Of a stretch of DNA of 64,000 nt, positions 48,309-56,974 are shown one piece after another. Every line of letters starts with the position of its first letter. Within the stretch, counting starts at the first letter, position 1. The stretch comes from Gemmatimonadota bacterium. GTDB lineage: Bacteria > Gemmatimonadota > Gemmatimonadetes > Gemmatimonadales > GWC2-71-9. The position numbers and the translations under genes are program-made. Under the pieces are notes generated by a model that worked only from the letters and a program-made list of their open reading frames with translations, was not told the origin of the DNA and searched no databases. The stretch lies in assembly GCA_027294455.1 (NCBI GenBank), contig JAPULZ010000171.1:40017-104016 (forward strand), in the 5' to 3' direction.

Positions 48309-49504
48309 AACGAGCGGCGGGCCTGGTATTGCTCCTCGCCGCGTGTAATCCCCTCGATTCCGATTCTCCTTCGCTTCGCCGGGTGGATCCCGCGGAGGTG
48401 GGACTCTCGACGGCGGGCCTCGACAACGTCACGGATTTTCTCCGCGACCGGGTGGCCGAGGATGCGTTTCCCGGCGGCGTGCTGGTGGTGGGACGCCACG
48501 GCGCGGTGGCGTACGTCTCCGCGGTCGGCCAGTATGGCGACGACGACGCGCGACCAGTGGACGAGACGACGATCTATGATCTGGCGAGCCTGACCAAGGT
48601 GATCGGCCTCACCACCGCCGCCATGCTGCTGGTCGCCGAGGACGAGTTGGGCCTCGAGCGTCACGTGGCACACTACCTCCCTGAGTTCTCCGACCCGCGG
48701 AAAGCGGGCATCACGGTGCGCCACCTGCTTACCCACTCCTCGGGCCTTGCGGCATGGGCACCGCTGTACCTGGAGACCCCCAATGCCGATTCCGCCCTCC
48801 AGTGGATTTTTCGCTCCGAGCTCGAGAGCCCCCCAGGGGCCGAATATCGTTATTCGGACCTGGGCGCCATCGTGCTGACGCAAATCGTCGGGCGGATCGC
48901 GGGCGCTCCTCTCGATGCCATGCTGGAGGAACGGGTATTCGCACCACTCGGCATGGGCGACACCAGGTTCCGGCCGCCCCCGGCTCTCTCCACCCGCATT
49001 GCGCCCACGGAGCTCGACCCCTGGCGCGGCCGCGTCATCCGTGGAGAGGTGCACGACGAGAACGCCTTTCACCTGGGCGGCGTGTCGGGTCACGCCGGAC
49101 TCTTCTCCACGGGACTCGATCTCGCGCGCTTCGCCATCTGGTTGCTCGATGCCTACCACGACCGCCTCGGCCGGGACGATCGCCCCGTCCTGCCGGCCTC
49201 CCTGGTGCGACAGTTCACTACCCGCCAGCCAGGACCGGAGGGATCCACCCGCGCCCTCGGCTGGGACACCCCGACACCTGGAGGCGGAGCCAGCTCCGGA
49301 CATCTCCTCGATCCGGCGAGCTTCGGGCACACGGGCTTCACGGGCACCTCGATCTGGATCGACCCGGTCAGGGAACTGTTCATCATCCTGCTCACCAATC
49401 GGGTCCACCCCACCCGGGAAAACCGCGCCCTGCTGAGGCTGCGGGGGATCGTCGCCGACATGGTTGTGCAGTCCATCACGGAAAATGCCGAGCCGATGCG
49501 GTAG
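48305..49504 (+). CDS. Beta-lactamase-fold serine hydrolase lipoprotein (AmiE-like?)
   Basis: 399 residues from the GTG at 48305; LVLLLAAC supplies a lipobox. Class C serine motifs: SLTK (nucleophile Ser) in DLASLTKVIG, YSD in YRYSDLGAI, and HTG in FGHTGFTGTS. In Bacillus subtilis a gene of this fold (amiE) lies beside nagZ and namZ and removes the peptide from MurNAc, so the same role is suggested here by context. A D-amino-acid peptidase or esterase is also possible; resistance to beta-lactams is not implied. Confidence 0.82.
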   Translation: MKRAAGLVLLLAACNPLDSDSPSLRRVDPAEVGLSTAGLDNVTDFLRDRVAEDAFPGGVLVVGRHGAVAYVSAVGQYGDDDARPVDETTIYDLASLTKVIGLTTAAMLLVAEDELGLERHVAHYLPEFSDPRKAGITVRHLLTHSSGLAAWAPLYLETPNADSALQWIFRSELESPPGAEYRYSDLGAIVLTQIVGRIAGAPLDAMLEERVFAPLGMGDTRFRPPPALSTRIAPTELDPWRGRVIRGEVHDENAFHLGGVSGHAGLFSTGLDLARFAIWLLDAYHDRLGRDDRPVLPASLVRQFTTRQPGPEGSTRALGWDTPTPGGGASSGHLLDPASFGHTGFTGTSIWIDPVRELFIILLTNRVHPTRENRALLRLRGIVADMVVQSITENAEPMR

Positions 49505-49563
49505 GATGGAGTCGGCCAAAGCAGGGAACCTGATGTCTCATAGGTTGTTACGAAGCGTGTCCG

Positions 49564-49592
49564 TTGACAGGAGAATGTGCCCTTCATAGCTT
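49564..49592 (+). promoter_or_regulatory. Predicted sigma70-type promoter for the IscA/ErpA gene
   Basis: Perfect -35 TTGACA at 49564-49569, a 17-base spacer, and TAGCTT at 49587-49592 (weak -10). The gene begins at 49621, with AAGGA ahead of the ATG. Found by eye. Confidence 0.5.
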
Positions 49593-49620
49593 TTTGTCTA
49601 CGGAGAGGTAAGGATTCGAC

Positions 49621-49983
49621 ATGACGACTACCCAGCGACCTGAAATGACCGTCAACGTCTCCCTGACGAATGAGGCGGTCGAACAAGTCAAAGGATTCAT
49701 GGACACGGAGCAGGTCTCGATGCAGACCGGCGGCTTGCGTGTTTCCGTGTTGCCGGGAGGGTGCTCCGGATTCAAGTATGGATTGAACGTCGAAGAGCAA
49801 CCCCTCGACGACGACATCATAGTCCACCGCGACGGGGTGCAGCTCTTCATCGACGCCTTCAGTGCACAGTATCTCGAGGGAACGACCATCGGCTACGCGT
49901 CGAACCTGAACGGGAGCGGATTCACCTTCGAGAATCCCAGCGCCACGGGTGGCTGCGGGTGCGGTAGTTCCTTCAGCGCTTGA
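49621..49983 (+). CDS. HesB/IscA-family iron-sulfur carrier (ErpA-like)
   Basis: 120 residues. Ligand cysteines in PGGCSGFKYGL and the C-terminal GGCGCGSSF are all present. A-type carriers pass Fe-S clusters to apoproteins. The start MTTTQRPEMTVNVSLTNEAVEQ is preceded by AAGGA. Its own promoter and terminator flank it, so it is an independent unit inside the muropeptide group. ErpA versus IscA cannot be told from sequence alone. Confidence 0.92.
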   Translation: MTTTQRPEMTVNVSLTNEAVEQVKGFMDTEQVSMQTGGLRVSVLPGGCSGFKYGLNVEEQPLDDDIIVHRDGVQLFIDAFSAQYLEGTTIGYASNLNGSGFTFENPSATGGCGCGSSFSA

Positions 49984-50012
49984 GCTACCCGACACCCACG
50001 CGAACATTCACG

Positions 50013-50043
50013 ACGGCCTGCGTTGATCGCAGGCCGTTTCGCG
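50013..50043 (+). terminator. Rho-independent-like terminator after the IscA/ErpA gene
   Basis: ACGGCCTGCG, loop TTGAT, CGCAGGCCGT: a perfect 10-bp stem (50013-50037), then TTCGCGTT. It lies 30 bases past the stop. The U-run is short, but the stem is strong. Confidence 0.7.
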
Positions 50044-50056
50044 TTCCGGGGACGCC

Positions 50057-51493
50057 GTGAGCAGCCTCGACTTCGGCGTGATGGCCGCCTACTTCGCCAT
50101 CGTGCTGGCCATCGGTGCCCACTTCGCCCGCCGGGCCGGCGATGCCAACGACTATTTTCTCGGGCGGCACCATATGCCGTGGGTCGCCGTCATGTTCTCC
50201 ATCGTCGCCACCGAAACGTCGGCCCTTACCGTCATTTCGATTCCCGGCATCGGCGCCCGCACCAATCTCACATTCCTGCAAGTGGCCATCGGCTATCTGG
50301 TGGGCCGCGTCGGGGTTTCCGTCTGGCTGTTGCCGGGGTACTTCCGCGGCGAGCAGGAGACGGCATACCACCGCCTGGAATCGCGCTTCGGGTTGCTCAC
50401 GCGACGCGTGGCGTCGGCCATCTTCATGACCGTGCGGGCGCTGGGCGACAGTGTTCGCGTGTTCGCCACGGCGATACCGCTCACCATCGTCACCGGGTGG
50501 TCCGTACTCACGAGCGTCCTCGTGGTCGGCATCGTGACGGTGGCGTACACGTGGGCGGGTGGTATCCGCGCGGTGGTGTGGGTCGACGTGATGCAACTTG
50601 TCCTGTACACGGTCGGAGGCGTCGTCGCCATCATCGTCGCAGTGCGAATGGCCGGCGGGGCCGGCGCGGCGTTCACCACGGCGGCCGAGGCCGGCCGTTT
50701 CCAGACGTTCGATTGGACTCTGTCGTTCTCGGTTCCGTACACCTTCGCCAGTGGGCTGATCGGCGGGGCGCTGCTCTCGGCTGCATCCCACGGCACCGAT
50801 CATCTCATCGTGCAGCGGATTCTCACGCTCGGCACGTTGACCAACGCGCGAAAGGCCCTGGTCGGCTCGGGCGTGCTCGTCATCATGCAGTTCGCGTTGT
50901 TCCTGATCGCCGGGGCACTCATCTGGGCGGCCGGTGTCGACAACGGAACGATGCCGAGCGACGAGATCTTCCCCCGCTTCATCGTCGGCTATCTGCCGGC
51001 AGGGCTCGCCGGGCTCGTGGTGGCCGGCATCCTGGCCGCGGCGATGAGCACGGTGAGCTCCTCGCTCAACTCGCTGGCGTCGGCCACCACCCACGATTTC
51101 TACGCGCCGCTGTCGGGGAAGAAGGATCCGGCGCACCTGCTGGTGGTCGGCCGCTGGGCCACCCTGGCGTGGGCGGTGGTGCTCATGGGAGGAGCCCTGC
51201 TCTTCCAGTCGGAAGAAACCCCGGTCGTGGAGCTCGCCCTGTCCATCGCCTCGATCACCTACGGCGGGTTGCTCGGCACCTACATCATGGCGGGTGTCAT
51301 GACCCGCACGCGACAACGCGACGCCATCACGGCCATCGTCGTAGCCACCGTCGCCATGGTGGTGATCGTCTTGCTCAAACCGCCGCCGTTTGCGAGTCTC
51401 GCCTGGCCGTGGTACGTACCTCTCGGAACCACGATCACCCTCGTCACGGCCTTCATCTCGCAACGATTCGGCGTGCGGCCAAGCCCAGCGTGA
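50057..51493 (+). CDS. Sodium:solute symporter (SSS family)
   Basis: 478 residues with about 13 hydrophobic segments of the LeuT fold: GDANDYFLGRHHMPWVAVMFSIVATETSALTVIS, AYTWAGGIRAVVWVDVMQ, and GLVVAGILAAAMSTVSSSLNSLASATTHD, typical SSS motifs. GTG start at 50057; the TGA overlaps the kinase GTG. The adjoining sugar kinase suggests import of an amino sugar or muropeptide-derived sugar with Na+, but substrate specificity cannot be read from the sequence. Confidence 0.9.
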   Translation: MSSLDFGVMAAYFAIVLAIGAHFARRAGDANDYFLGRHHMPWVAVMFSIVATETSALTVISIPGIGARTNLTFLQVAIGYLVGRVGVSVWLLPGYFRGEQETAYHRLESRFGLLTRRVASAIFMTVRALGDSVRVFATAIPLTIVTGWSVLTSVLVVGIVTVAYTWAGGIRAVVWVDVMQLVLYTVGGVVAIIVAVRMAGGAGAAFTTAAEAGRFQTFDWTLSFSVPYTFASGLIGGALLSAASHGTDHLIVQRILTLGTLTNARKALVGSGVLVIMQFALFLIAGALIWAAGVDNGTMPSDEIFPRFIVGYLPAGLAGLVVAGILAAAMSTVSSSLNSLASATTHDFYAPLSGKKDPAHLLVVGRWATLAWAVVLMGGALLFQSEETPVVELALSIASITYGGLLGTYIMAGVMTRTRQRDAITAIVVATVAMVVIVLLKPPPFASLAWPWYVPLGTTITLVTAFISQRFGVRPSPA

Positions 51494-52404
51494 CGCTGCT
51501 GGCCGGGGTCGACGCCGGGGCTTCGCACACGGAAGCGGTCATCGTCGAGGAGCCACACCAGGAGTTGTCGCGTCACCGCGGTGACCCCGGCAACGTGAGC
51601 CCAGGCGATATCTCCCAAGCTGCGACGGCCATTGAGGCAACGGTCCGCGGCGCGCTCGAACATGCGGACCGCAGGGAAGGCATCACGACGCTGGTCGTGG
51701 GTGCGGCCGGCACCGGACTCGAATCGAACCGGACGGCCTTGCAGAAAGCACTCGCGGCCACCGGAGTTGCCGCAAGTGTCCACGTGACCACCGACGCCGC
51801 CATCGCCACCGAAAGTGTCTTCCCCGAGGGACCGGGCATCATCCTGCTGGCGGGGACGGGTTCGATCGCTCATGCCACCGATGGTGCCGGGGGTCAATGG
51901 CGGGTAGGCGGACTCGGCTGGCGCGTCGGTGACGAGGGAAGCGCGTTCGCACTCGGGACAGCCGGCATCGCCGCGGCCATACGGGGACTCGACGGCCGCG
52001 GCCCTTCAACCACACTCGGCCACGCAATGCCCGACGCCATCGGCGTCAACGACATCGAGGGCATGCGGGATTGGATGGCAGACGCTGCGGTTCCCCGGGT
52101 CGCCGGCCTGGCCCGAACCGTGTGCACCCAGGCGGAGGCGGGAGACGAAGTCGCCGTCTTGCTCGTGCGCGAGGCGGGACGAGCCCTCGCGGCGCATGTG
52201 ACGGCCCTCTTGCAACACTTCCCGCATGCTGCTGGCGTGCCGGTCGCGCTCGGTGGCGGGTTGTTGACCCCGGACTCGGCGGTGCGAAACGCGGTGCTGA
52301 CGATGCTGGCGCTGCAAGCGCCGCAAGCCGAGCTGCTGGATATCGAGGTCGACCCTCCCAGGGGCGCGATCCGCATGGCCGCGCGAATCGCCGCGGGAAC
52401 CTAG
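51490..52404 (+). CDS. BadF/BadG/BcrA ATPase-family kinase (GlcNAc/MurNAc kinase-like)
   Basis: 304 residues from the GTG at 51490 (GTGA overlap with the symporter stop). ASKHA kinase with GVDAGASHTEAVIVEEP near the N-terminus, LLAGTGSIAHA (phosphate 2) near residue 118, and VGGLGWRVGDEGSAF. This fold includes N-acetylglucosamine kinases and the MurNAc/GlcNAc kinase MurK. The pairing with a transporter in a NamZ/NagZ neighbourhood makes amino-sugar phosphorylation likely. Confidence 0.82.
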   Translation: MTLLAGVDAGASHTEAVIVEEPHQELSRHRGDPGNVSPGDISQAATAIEATVRGALEHADRREGITTLVVGAAGTGLESNRTALQKALAATGVAASVHVTTDAAIATESVFPEGPGIILLAGTGSIAHATDGAGGQWRVGGLGWRVGDEGSAFALGTAGIAAAIRGLDGRGPSTTLGHAMPDAIGVNDIEGMRDWMADAAVPRVAGLARTVCTQAEAGDEVAVLLVREAGRALAAHVTALLQHFPHAAGVPVALGGGLLTPDSAVRNAVLTMLALQAPQAELLDIEVDPPRGAIRMAARIAAGT

Positions 52405-52408
52405 ACCG

Positions 52409-54355
52409 TCACTGCTCGCGTTCCAGGCCGGCATCGACCTCTTGGCCCCGGAACCGGATGACTGCCCAGATCGCCACTCCACCGAGCAAGAGACTCACGA
52501 TGGGCGGCAGGCCCATCGCCGATGGAATGCTGCCAAACACCACCGCCACCGTCCCGACCAACAGCGCGTACGGCAGTTGGGTCCGGACGTGATCCATGTG
52601 ATCGCAACCGGACGCCGTCGAACTCAGCACGGTGGTATCGGATATCGGAGAGCAGTGGTCGCCCCAGATCGCGCCGGCCAGCACCGACCCGATGGAACCG
52701 AGCACGATGGCCTGGCCTGGGCCGGCCTCCAAATCGATACCGCCGGCCAGCGTGATGGACAGCGGAACGACGAGCGGCAACATGATCGCCATCGTCGCCC
52801 ACGACGTTCCGGTGGCAAACGCCATGGCGGCCGCCAGCAAGAATGTCGTGACCGGAAGGAGCACTGCCGGCAAGTTCCCGCTCAGCGCCTCCGTCAGGAA
52901 CCCTGCCGTATTCAGCGATCGGGTCACCGCGCCCAGCGACCAGGCCAGCACGAGAATCACCATCGCCAGCAGCATCGCCCGAAGCCCGCTCACCCACGCG
53001 TCGACCCCCTCGCGCACCGTCAGGATCTTCTGGAAGCCGGCGAGCGCGAGCGCCACGACGCAGGCGAGTAACGCACCCCAAAGGAGGGGACTGAACGGAT
53101 CAGAGCCGCCGAAGATGTTGCGCAGCGAGCGTTCGTCATCCGGTCCGAGCGCCGAGATCCCCGTCACGACCAGGCCGCCGAGAACGGTCACCACCAAGGT
53201 GGCGACCGGCAACACCCCGTTCCACCATCTTCCCGCAGGGGCTGACGACGCCTCGGACAATTCGGCGTCCACGTCGGCGGCGAGCTGTGCCCCGGGACGC
53301 GCCAATCCGCCGCCGGAGGCCGCGCGCCGCTCCGCCCGCAACATGGGCCCAAAGTCTCTGCCGGTCAGGGAAATCACGAGTACCGCGAAGATGGCGAGAA
53401 TGGGATAGAACAGATAAGGAATGGTTTGCAGGAATACGCCGAAACCGGAGACCGATGCGAGCTCGGCAGCGAGCTGGGGATTGGAAGCGTTTTGTGCCGC
53501 AGCCAACTCCAGTCCGTCGTCGATCAACCCCACCTCGTACCCGATCCAGGTGGACACGAAGAAAACCGCGGCGACTGGCGCCGCCGTGGAATCGACGATG
53601 TAGGCGAGCTTTTCGCGCGAGATCTTCAGCTTGTCGGTGAGTGGGCGCATGGTGGTCCCGACGATGAGCGAGTTGGAATAGTCGTCGAAGAACACCCCAA
53701 GCCCGGCGGCCCATGTCGCTACTTGCCCTCGCGCTCGTGTCGTGGCCAGGGGAGCGACCGCATCGACGATGGCGCGGGTCCCGCCCATTCGCGTGATCAC
53801 GCCCACCATGCCGCCAAGCATCAACGAGAACAGGAGGATGGCGGCATTGTTGGGGTCAGACACCGCCCCGCGGGCGAACTCGTTGGCGGCCATGAACGCT
53901 GCCGCGATCGGCTCGAATCCGGTCAGGAACAGACATCCCACGAAGATGCCGGCAAACAGCGACGTGACGACCTCGCGCGTGATCAAGGCCAGACCGATGG
54001 CCACGATCGGCGGGAGCAGGCTGACCCAACTCGGCAGGACCGGCCGGTCCATCGTGGTCACCCCACTGGCCGACTCGGCTAGGACCGGTGCCTCGCTTCC
54101 CTGCCGGATCACCACGCCGGGCACGATCACGGCTTCGAACGGGGCGATGACCGTATCCGCGACGACCGTCCCGTCGGCGAGACGCAGCTGGACCCGCACC
54201 GGTTGCGTCGCACCCGGCGCCGTCATCGTGACCGGGAAGGAAACCCCCTTGAGGAAGACGCGCGGCCCGTCGAGTTCCACTTGCTGCGCCTGCGCCGCGC
54301 GGGTCATGCTGCCGAGCACGAAAAGGGCTGCAGCCAGCACGATCGGCCTTCGCAT
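52409..54355 (-). CDS. NhaC-family Na+/H+ antiporter with N-terminal signal peptide and extracytoplasmic domain
   Basis: 648 residues. MRRPIVLAAALFVLGSMTRAAQAQ is a cleavable-type signal peptide; a beta-rich segment of about 75 residues follows, then the transporter begins near LPSWVSLLPPIVAIGLAL. Motifs: FFDDYSNSLIVGTTMRPL, DSTAAPVAAVFFVSTWIGYE, and a second-half GSIGSVLAGAIWGDHCSPISDTTVLSS. The paired motifs are those of NhaC/YqkI-type sodium/proton (or malate/lactate) antiporters. Convergent with the kinase (4-base gap). Confidence 0.88.
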   Translation of the reverse strand: MRRPIVLAAALFVLGSMTRAAQAQQVELDGPRVFLKGVSFPVTMTAPGATQPVRVQLRLADGTVVADTVIAPFEAVIVPGVVIRQGSEAPVLAESASGVTTMDRPVLPSWVSLLPPIVAIGLALITREVVTSLFAGIFVGCLFLTGFEPIAAAFMAANEFARGAVSDPNNAAILLFSLMLGGMVGVITRMGGTRAIVDAVAPLATTRARGQVATWAAGLGVFFDDYSNSLIVGTTMRPLTDKLKISREKLAYIVDSTAAPVAAVFFVSTWIGYEVGLIDDGLELAAAQNASNPQLAAELASVSGFGVFLQTIPYLFYPILAIFAVLVISLTGRDFGPMLRAERRAASGGGLARPGAQLAADVDAELSEASSAPAGRWWNGVLPVATLVVTVLGGLVVTGISALGPDDERSLRNIFGGSDPFSPLLWGALLACVVALALAGFQKILTVREGVDAWVSGLRAMLLAMVILVLAWSLGAVTRSLNTAGFLTEALSGNLPAVLLPVTTFLLAAAMAFATGTSWATMAIMLPLVVPLSITLAGGIDLEAGPGQAIVLGSIGSVLAGAIWGDHCSPISDTTVLSSTASGCDHMDHVRTQLPYALLVGTVAVVFGSIPSAMGLPPIVSLLLGGVAIWAVIRFRGQEVDAGLEREQ

Positions 54356-54396
54356 GCCAGATATCCTCCAGCGGATGAGGGGTCAGGAAGTGTGTC

Positions 54397-55167
54397 TTAC
54401 AGCGTGAAACTCAGAACCGCGGTGCCGGCCACATGCGTGCCGTCCCGCGACGTGGCGGGAGTGAATCGGTAACGGAACATGGTCCCGACGAACTTCTTGC
54501 GGTAGTCTCCGTCTCCGATGATCGGTTCGACATCGACGTCGGTCACACGGCCCTCCGGATCCACCGCGAAACGCACGCGGAAGGTTCGGCCCGTCACTGA
54601 GCTGGGCCGCGGCTCGGGCGGCAGAAAAGTATACCGCACGGTCGGCGGGAAGATAGCCCCACCATCACCACCGTTTCCGGGACCCGCGCCGCTTCCCATG
54701 CCGGTACCTTCCCCGCTGCCGATCCCGCCGCCGGACCCCGTCCCTGCCCCGCGCCCGCCGCCGATGCCGGCACCGGCACCGATGGTGCGGGCCAGCTGGA
54801 TCGGACGGACGTTGGTGGGGACGTCGAACGTCACCCTTGCCTCGACCCGGGAGATCTCCCTGACCTGCTGGACCGGCAGGCGCATCGGCTGGGGTGGCGG
54901 CGGCGGGACTGCTACCGGTGCAGCCGCGGCCGCCGAAGGAGGCGGTGACAACGCAACGTAGGTGATCTTGCGACCGCCCCCGCCGCCGCCGCCGCCCGCC
55001 AGGCCGGGGAGCCCGGCGCCGGCCGGGGACGGCTCGCCGGTGGCTTGCTGCCAAAGGACGAAGGCGATGAGCAAGGCATGCAGGACCACCGAGAATACAT
55101 AGGACCCGCGGGGCAACTGGGGTTGCTCCGGAAGTTCTACACGGGGAATCCTGGGCTGCGGTCTCAT
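54397..55167 (-). CDS. TonB family protein (Gly-rich linker)
   Basis: 256 residues from the ATG at 55167 (MRPQPRIPRVELPEQPQL). One N-terminal membrane segment (YVFSVVLHALLIAFVLW), a Pro-rich stretch (VAVPPPPPQPMRLPV), a long glycine/serine-rich linker (GAGAGIGGGRGAGTGSGGG..., about residues 137-180), and a TonB-like C-terminal domain (RFAVDPEGRVTDVDVEPI...FRYRFTPATSRDG). It has no recognised TonB box partner here. Downstream of two exbD genes with a hairpin in the leader. Confidence 0.8.
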   Translation of the reverse strand: MRPQPRIPRVELPEQPQLPRGSYVFSVVLHALLIAFVLWQQATGEPSPAGAGLPGLAGGGGGGGGRKITYVALSPPPSAAAAAPVAVPPPPPQPMRLPVQQVREISRVEARVTFDVPTNVRPIQLARTIGAGAGIGGGRGAGTGSGGGIGSGEGTGMGSGAGPGNGGDGGAIFPPTVRYTFLPPEPRPSSVTGRTFRVRFAVDPEGRVTDVDVEPIIGDGDYRKKFVGTMFRYRFTPATSRDGTHVAGTAVLSFTL

Positions 55168-55185
55168 CGTGCCAATATATACACC

Positions 55186-55230
55186 GAGGGCGTCAATACC
55201 TTTCCATATGGAAAGGGTCTCGACGCCCTC
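55186..55230. repeat. Inverted repeat in the tonB leader (possible hairpin or operator)
   Basis: GAGGGCGTC ... GACGCCCTC arms of 9 bases, with an inner CCTTTCC-ATAT-GGAAAGG arm pair, separated by small mismatched bulges (AATA and GTCTC). It ends 19 bases ahead of the TonB-family ATG, in the 103-base gap after exbD. There is no U-run on the coding strand, so it is not an ordinary terminator. Confidence 0.85.
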
Positions 55231-55270
55231 AATGTTTCCCCCGAGACGGAGGCCCGCTTTCGGGGTTTTC

Positions 55271-55699
55271 CTACTGCTCGCCTGATGGCTCCGGCGGCGT
55301 GAATCCGATGACCTGCACACCGGCGCCCCGGGCCACGTCCATCGCCTCGATGACCTCACCGAACGTCCGGCTGCGGTCGGTCTTCACGAACATCAGCTTC
55401 GCAGGGCGATTGTCATAGATCTCATGCAGCCTCGCATCGAGCTGGCTGAACGGGATCGTATCCGCGTTGAGCGCGTACGAACCGTCCGCGCCGAGCTGCA
55501 GCACGATCTGGTTGCTCGTCACCTCCTCCATCTGCTCCTGTTGCACTCGCTGCTCCGGGGGCAACTGGATGTCCATCGCCTTCCGCTGCTGCGCGACCTG
55601 CATCATGAAAATAATGAGCAGCACCAGCATGATGTCGATCATCGGAATGACGTTGGGCTCGCTGGTGTAGCCGCCCGGGCGGCCCGTTGAAATGCTCAT
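55271..55699 (-). CDS. exbD: ExbD/TolR family protein
   Basis: 142 residues. One N-terminal membrane segment with the protonatable Asp in NVIPMIDIMLVLLIIFM (near residue 21), then a periplasmic domain with SYALNADTIPFSQLDARLHE. Part of the proton-driven ExbB/ExbD motor energising TonB. Three bases from the next exbD; both are translated in series with ExbB. Confidence 0.93.
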   Translation of the reverse strand: MSISTGRPGGYTSEPNVIPMIDIMLVLLIIFMMQVAQQRKAMDIQLPPEQRVQQEQMEEVTSNQIVLQLGADGSYALNADTIPFSQLDARLHEIYDNRPAKLMFVKTDRSRTFGEVIEAMDVARGAGVQVIGFTPPEPSGEQ

Positions 55700-55702
55700 G
55701 GG

Positions 55703-56146
<444 letters not shown>

Positions 56147-56189
56147 TGGCCTAGACCTCCTTCCGCGAGAGTTCTGAAGTCATCCGGTC

Positions 56190-56927
56190 CTACTTGATCG
56201 GATTGGGCCCGGCCTGCTGGGCCTTGAACTCTTTGGTGAAGATCGACCGGCCGAACTCGCTGCCTACGGTCTTGATGAGGAAGTCGATCAGCTCCTTGGA
56301 CATATAGGTCATCTCGACAGTGATGTTCTCGATGACCGTCGTGTAGTAGTTGTACAACCACACCGCAGGAATGGCGACCAGGAGACCGAACGCCGTCGCG
56401 ATGAGCGCCTCGGCGATACCGGCCGACACGGCGGCCAGGCCACCGGAACCGCTGGAGGCCATGCCTGTAAAGGAGTTCACGATACCCATGGTCGTTCCCA
56501 ACAGCCCGACGAAGGGCGCGGTGGAGCCCACGGTGGCGAGGATCACCAGTCCCTTCTTGAGGTCCGCGACGAGCATCATGGTTTGCCGCTCGACGGCTCG
56601 CTCCGCTGCGTTGATGTCGCCCGTCGTGACCGTCGCCCGATCGGCCAAGAGCGGTTTCACTTCCGCCAGCGCCTCGCCCAGCACGCGAGCGACGTGTGAA
56701 ATCTTCTGCTCTTCCGCCAATGCGATCGCGGCGTCCAGCTGATCTTCCTGGAGAAACCGCGCGAACTCGGGCGCGAATTTCCGCGTCTGCGCTTTGCTTT
56801 TGCGCAGCCGCCACCACTTGGCGGCACTAACGCTCAAAGAATAGATGGACATCAAGGCCAGAACCGCGATGATGCCTCTGGAAAACGTGCCGGCCTCTCT
56901 CCAAAGATCGAGTATCGATAATTCCAT
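56190..56927 (-). CDS. exbB: MotA/TolQ/ExbB proton channel family protein
   Basis: 245 residues with three membrane segments (one near the N-terminus, two near 140-210), and VGSTAPFVGLLGTTMGIVNSFTGMASSGSGGLAAVSAGIAEALIATAFGLLVAIPAVWLYN as the conserved C-terminal TolQ/ExbB core. It forms the stator-like channel with ExbD. The 43-base gap to exbD2 and 47 to the upstream tonB suit an operon. Confidence 0.94.
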   Translation of the reverse strand: MELSILDLWREAGTFSRGIIAVLALMSIYSLSVSAAKWWRLRKSKAQTRKFAPEFARFLQEDQLDAAIALAEEQKISHVARVLGEALAEVKPLLADRATVTTGDINAAERAVERQTMMLVADLKKGLVILATVGSTAPFVGLLGTTMGIVNSFTGMASSGSGGLAAVSAGIAEALIATAFGLLVAIPAVWLYNYYTTVIENITVEMTYMSKELIDFLIKTVGSEFGRSIFTKEFKAQQAGPNPIK

Positions 56928-56974
56928 GACTGGCGAGCCTCCCCTAGCCCTCGGTAATAGGTCGTGGTTGGTGG

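Noticed and set aside
48305..49504. Antibiotic-resistance beta-lactamase
   Set aside because: It has the serine fold, but the YSD/HTG variant motifs, lipobox and NamZ/NagZ neighbours point to a cell-wall amidase or peptidase.
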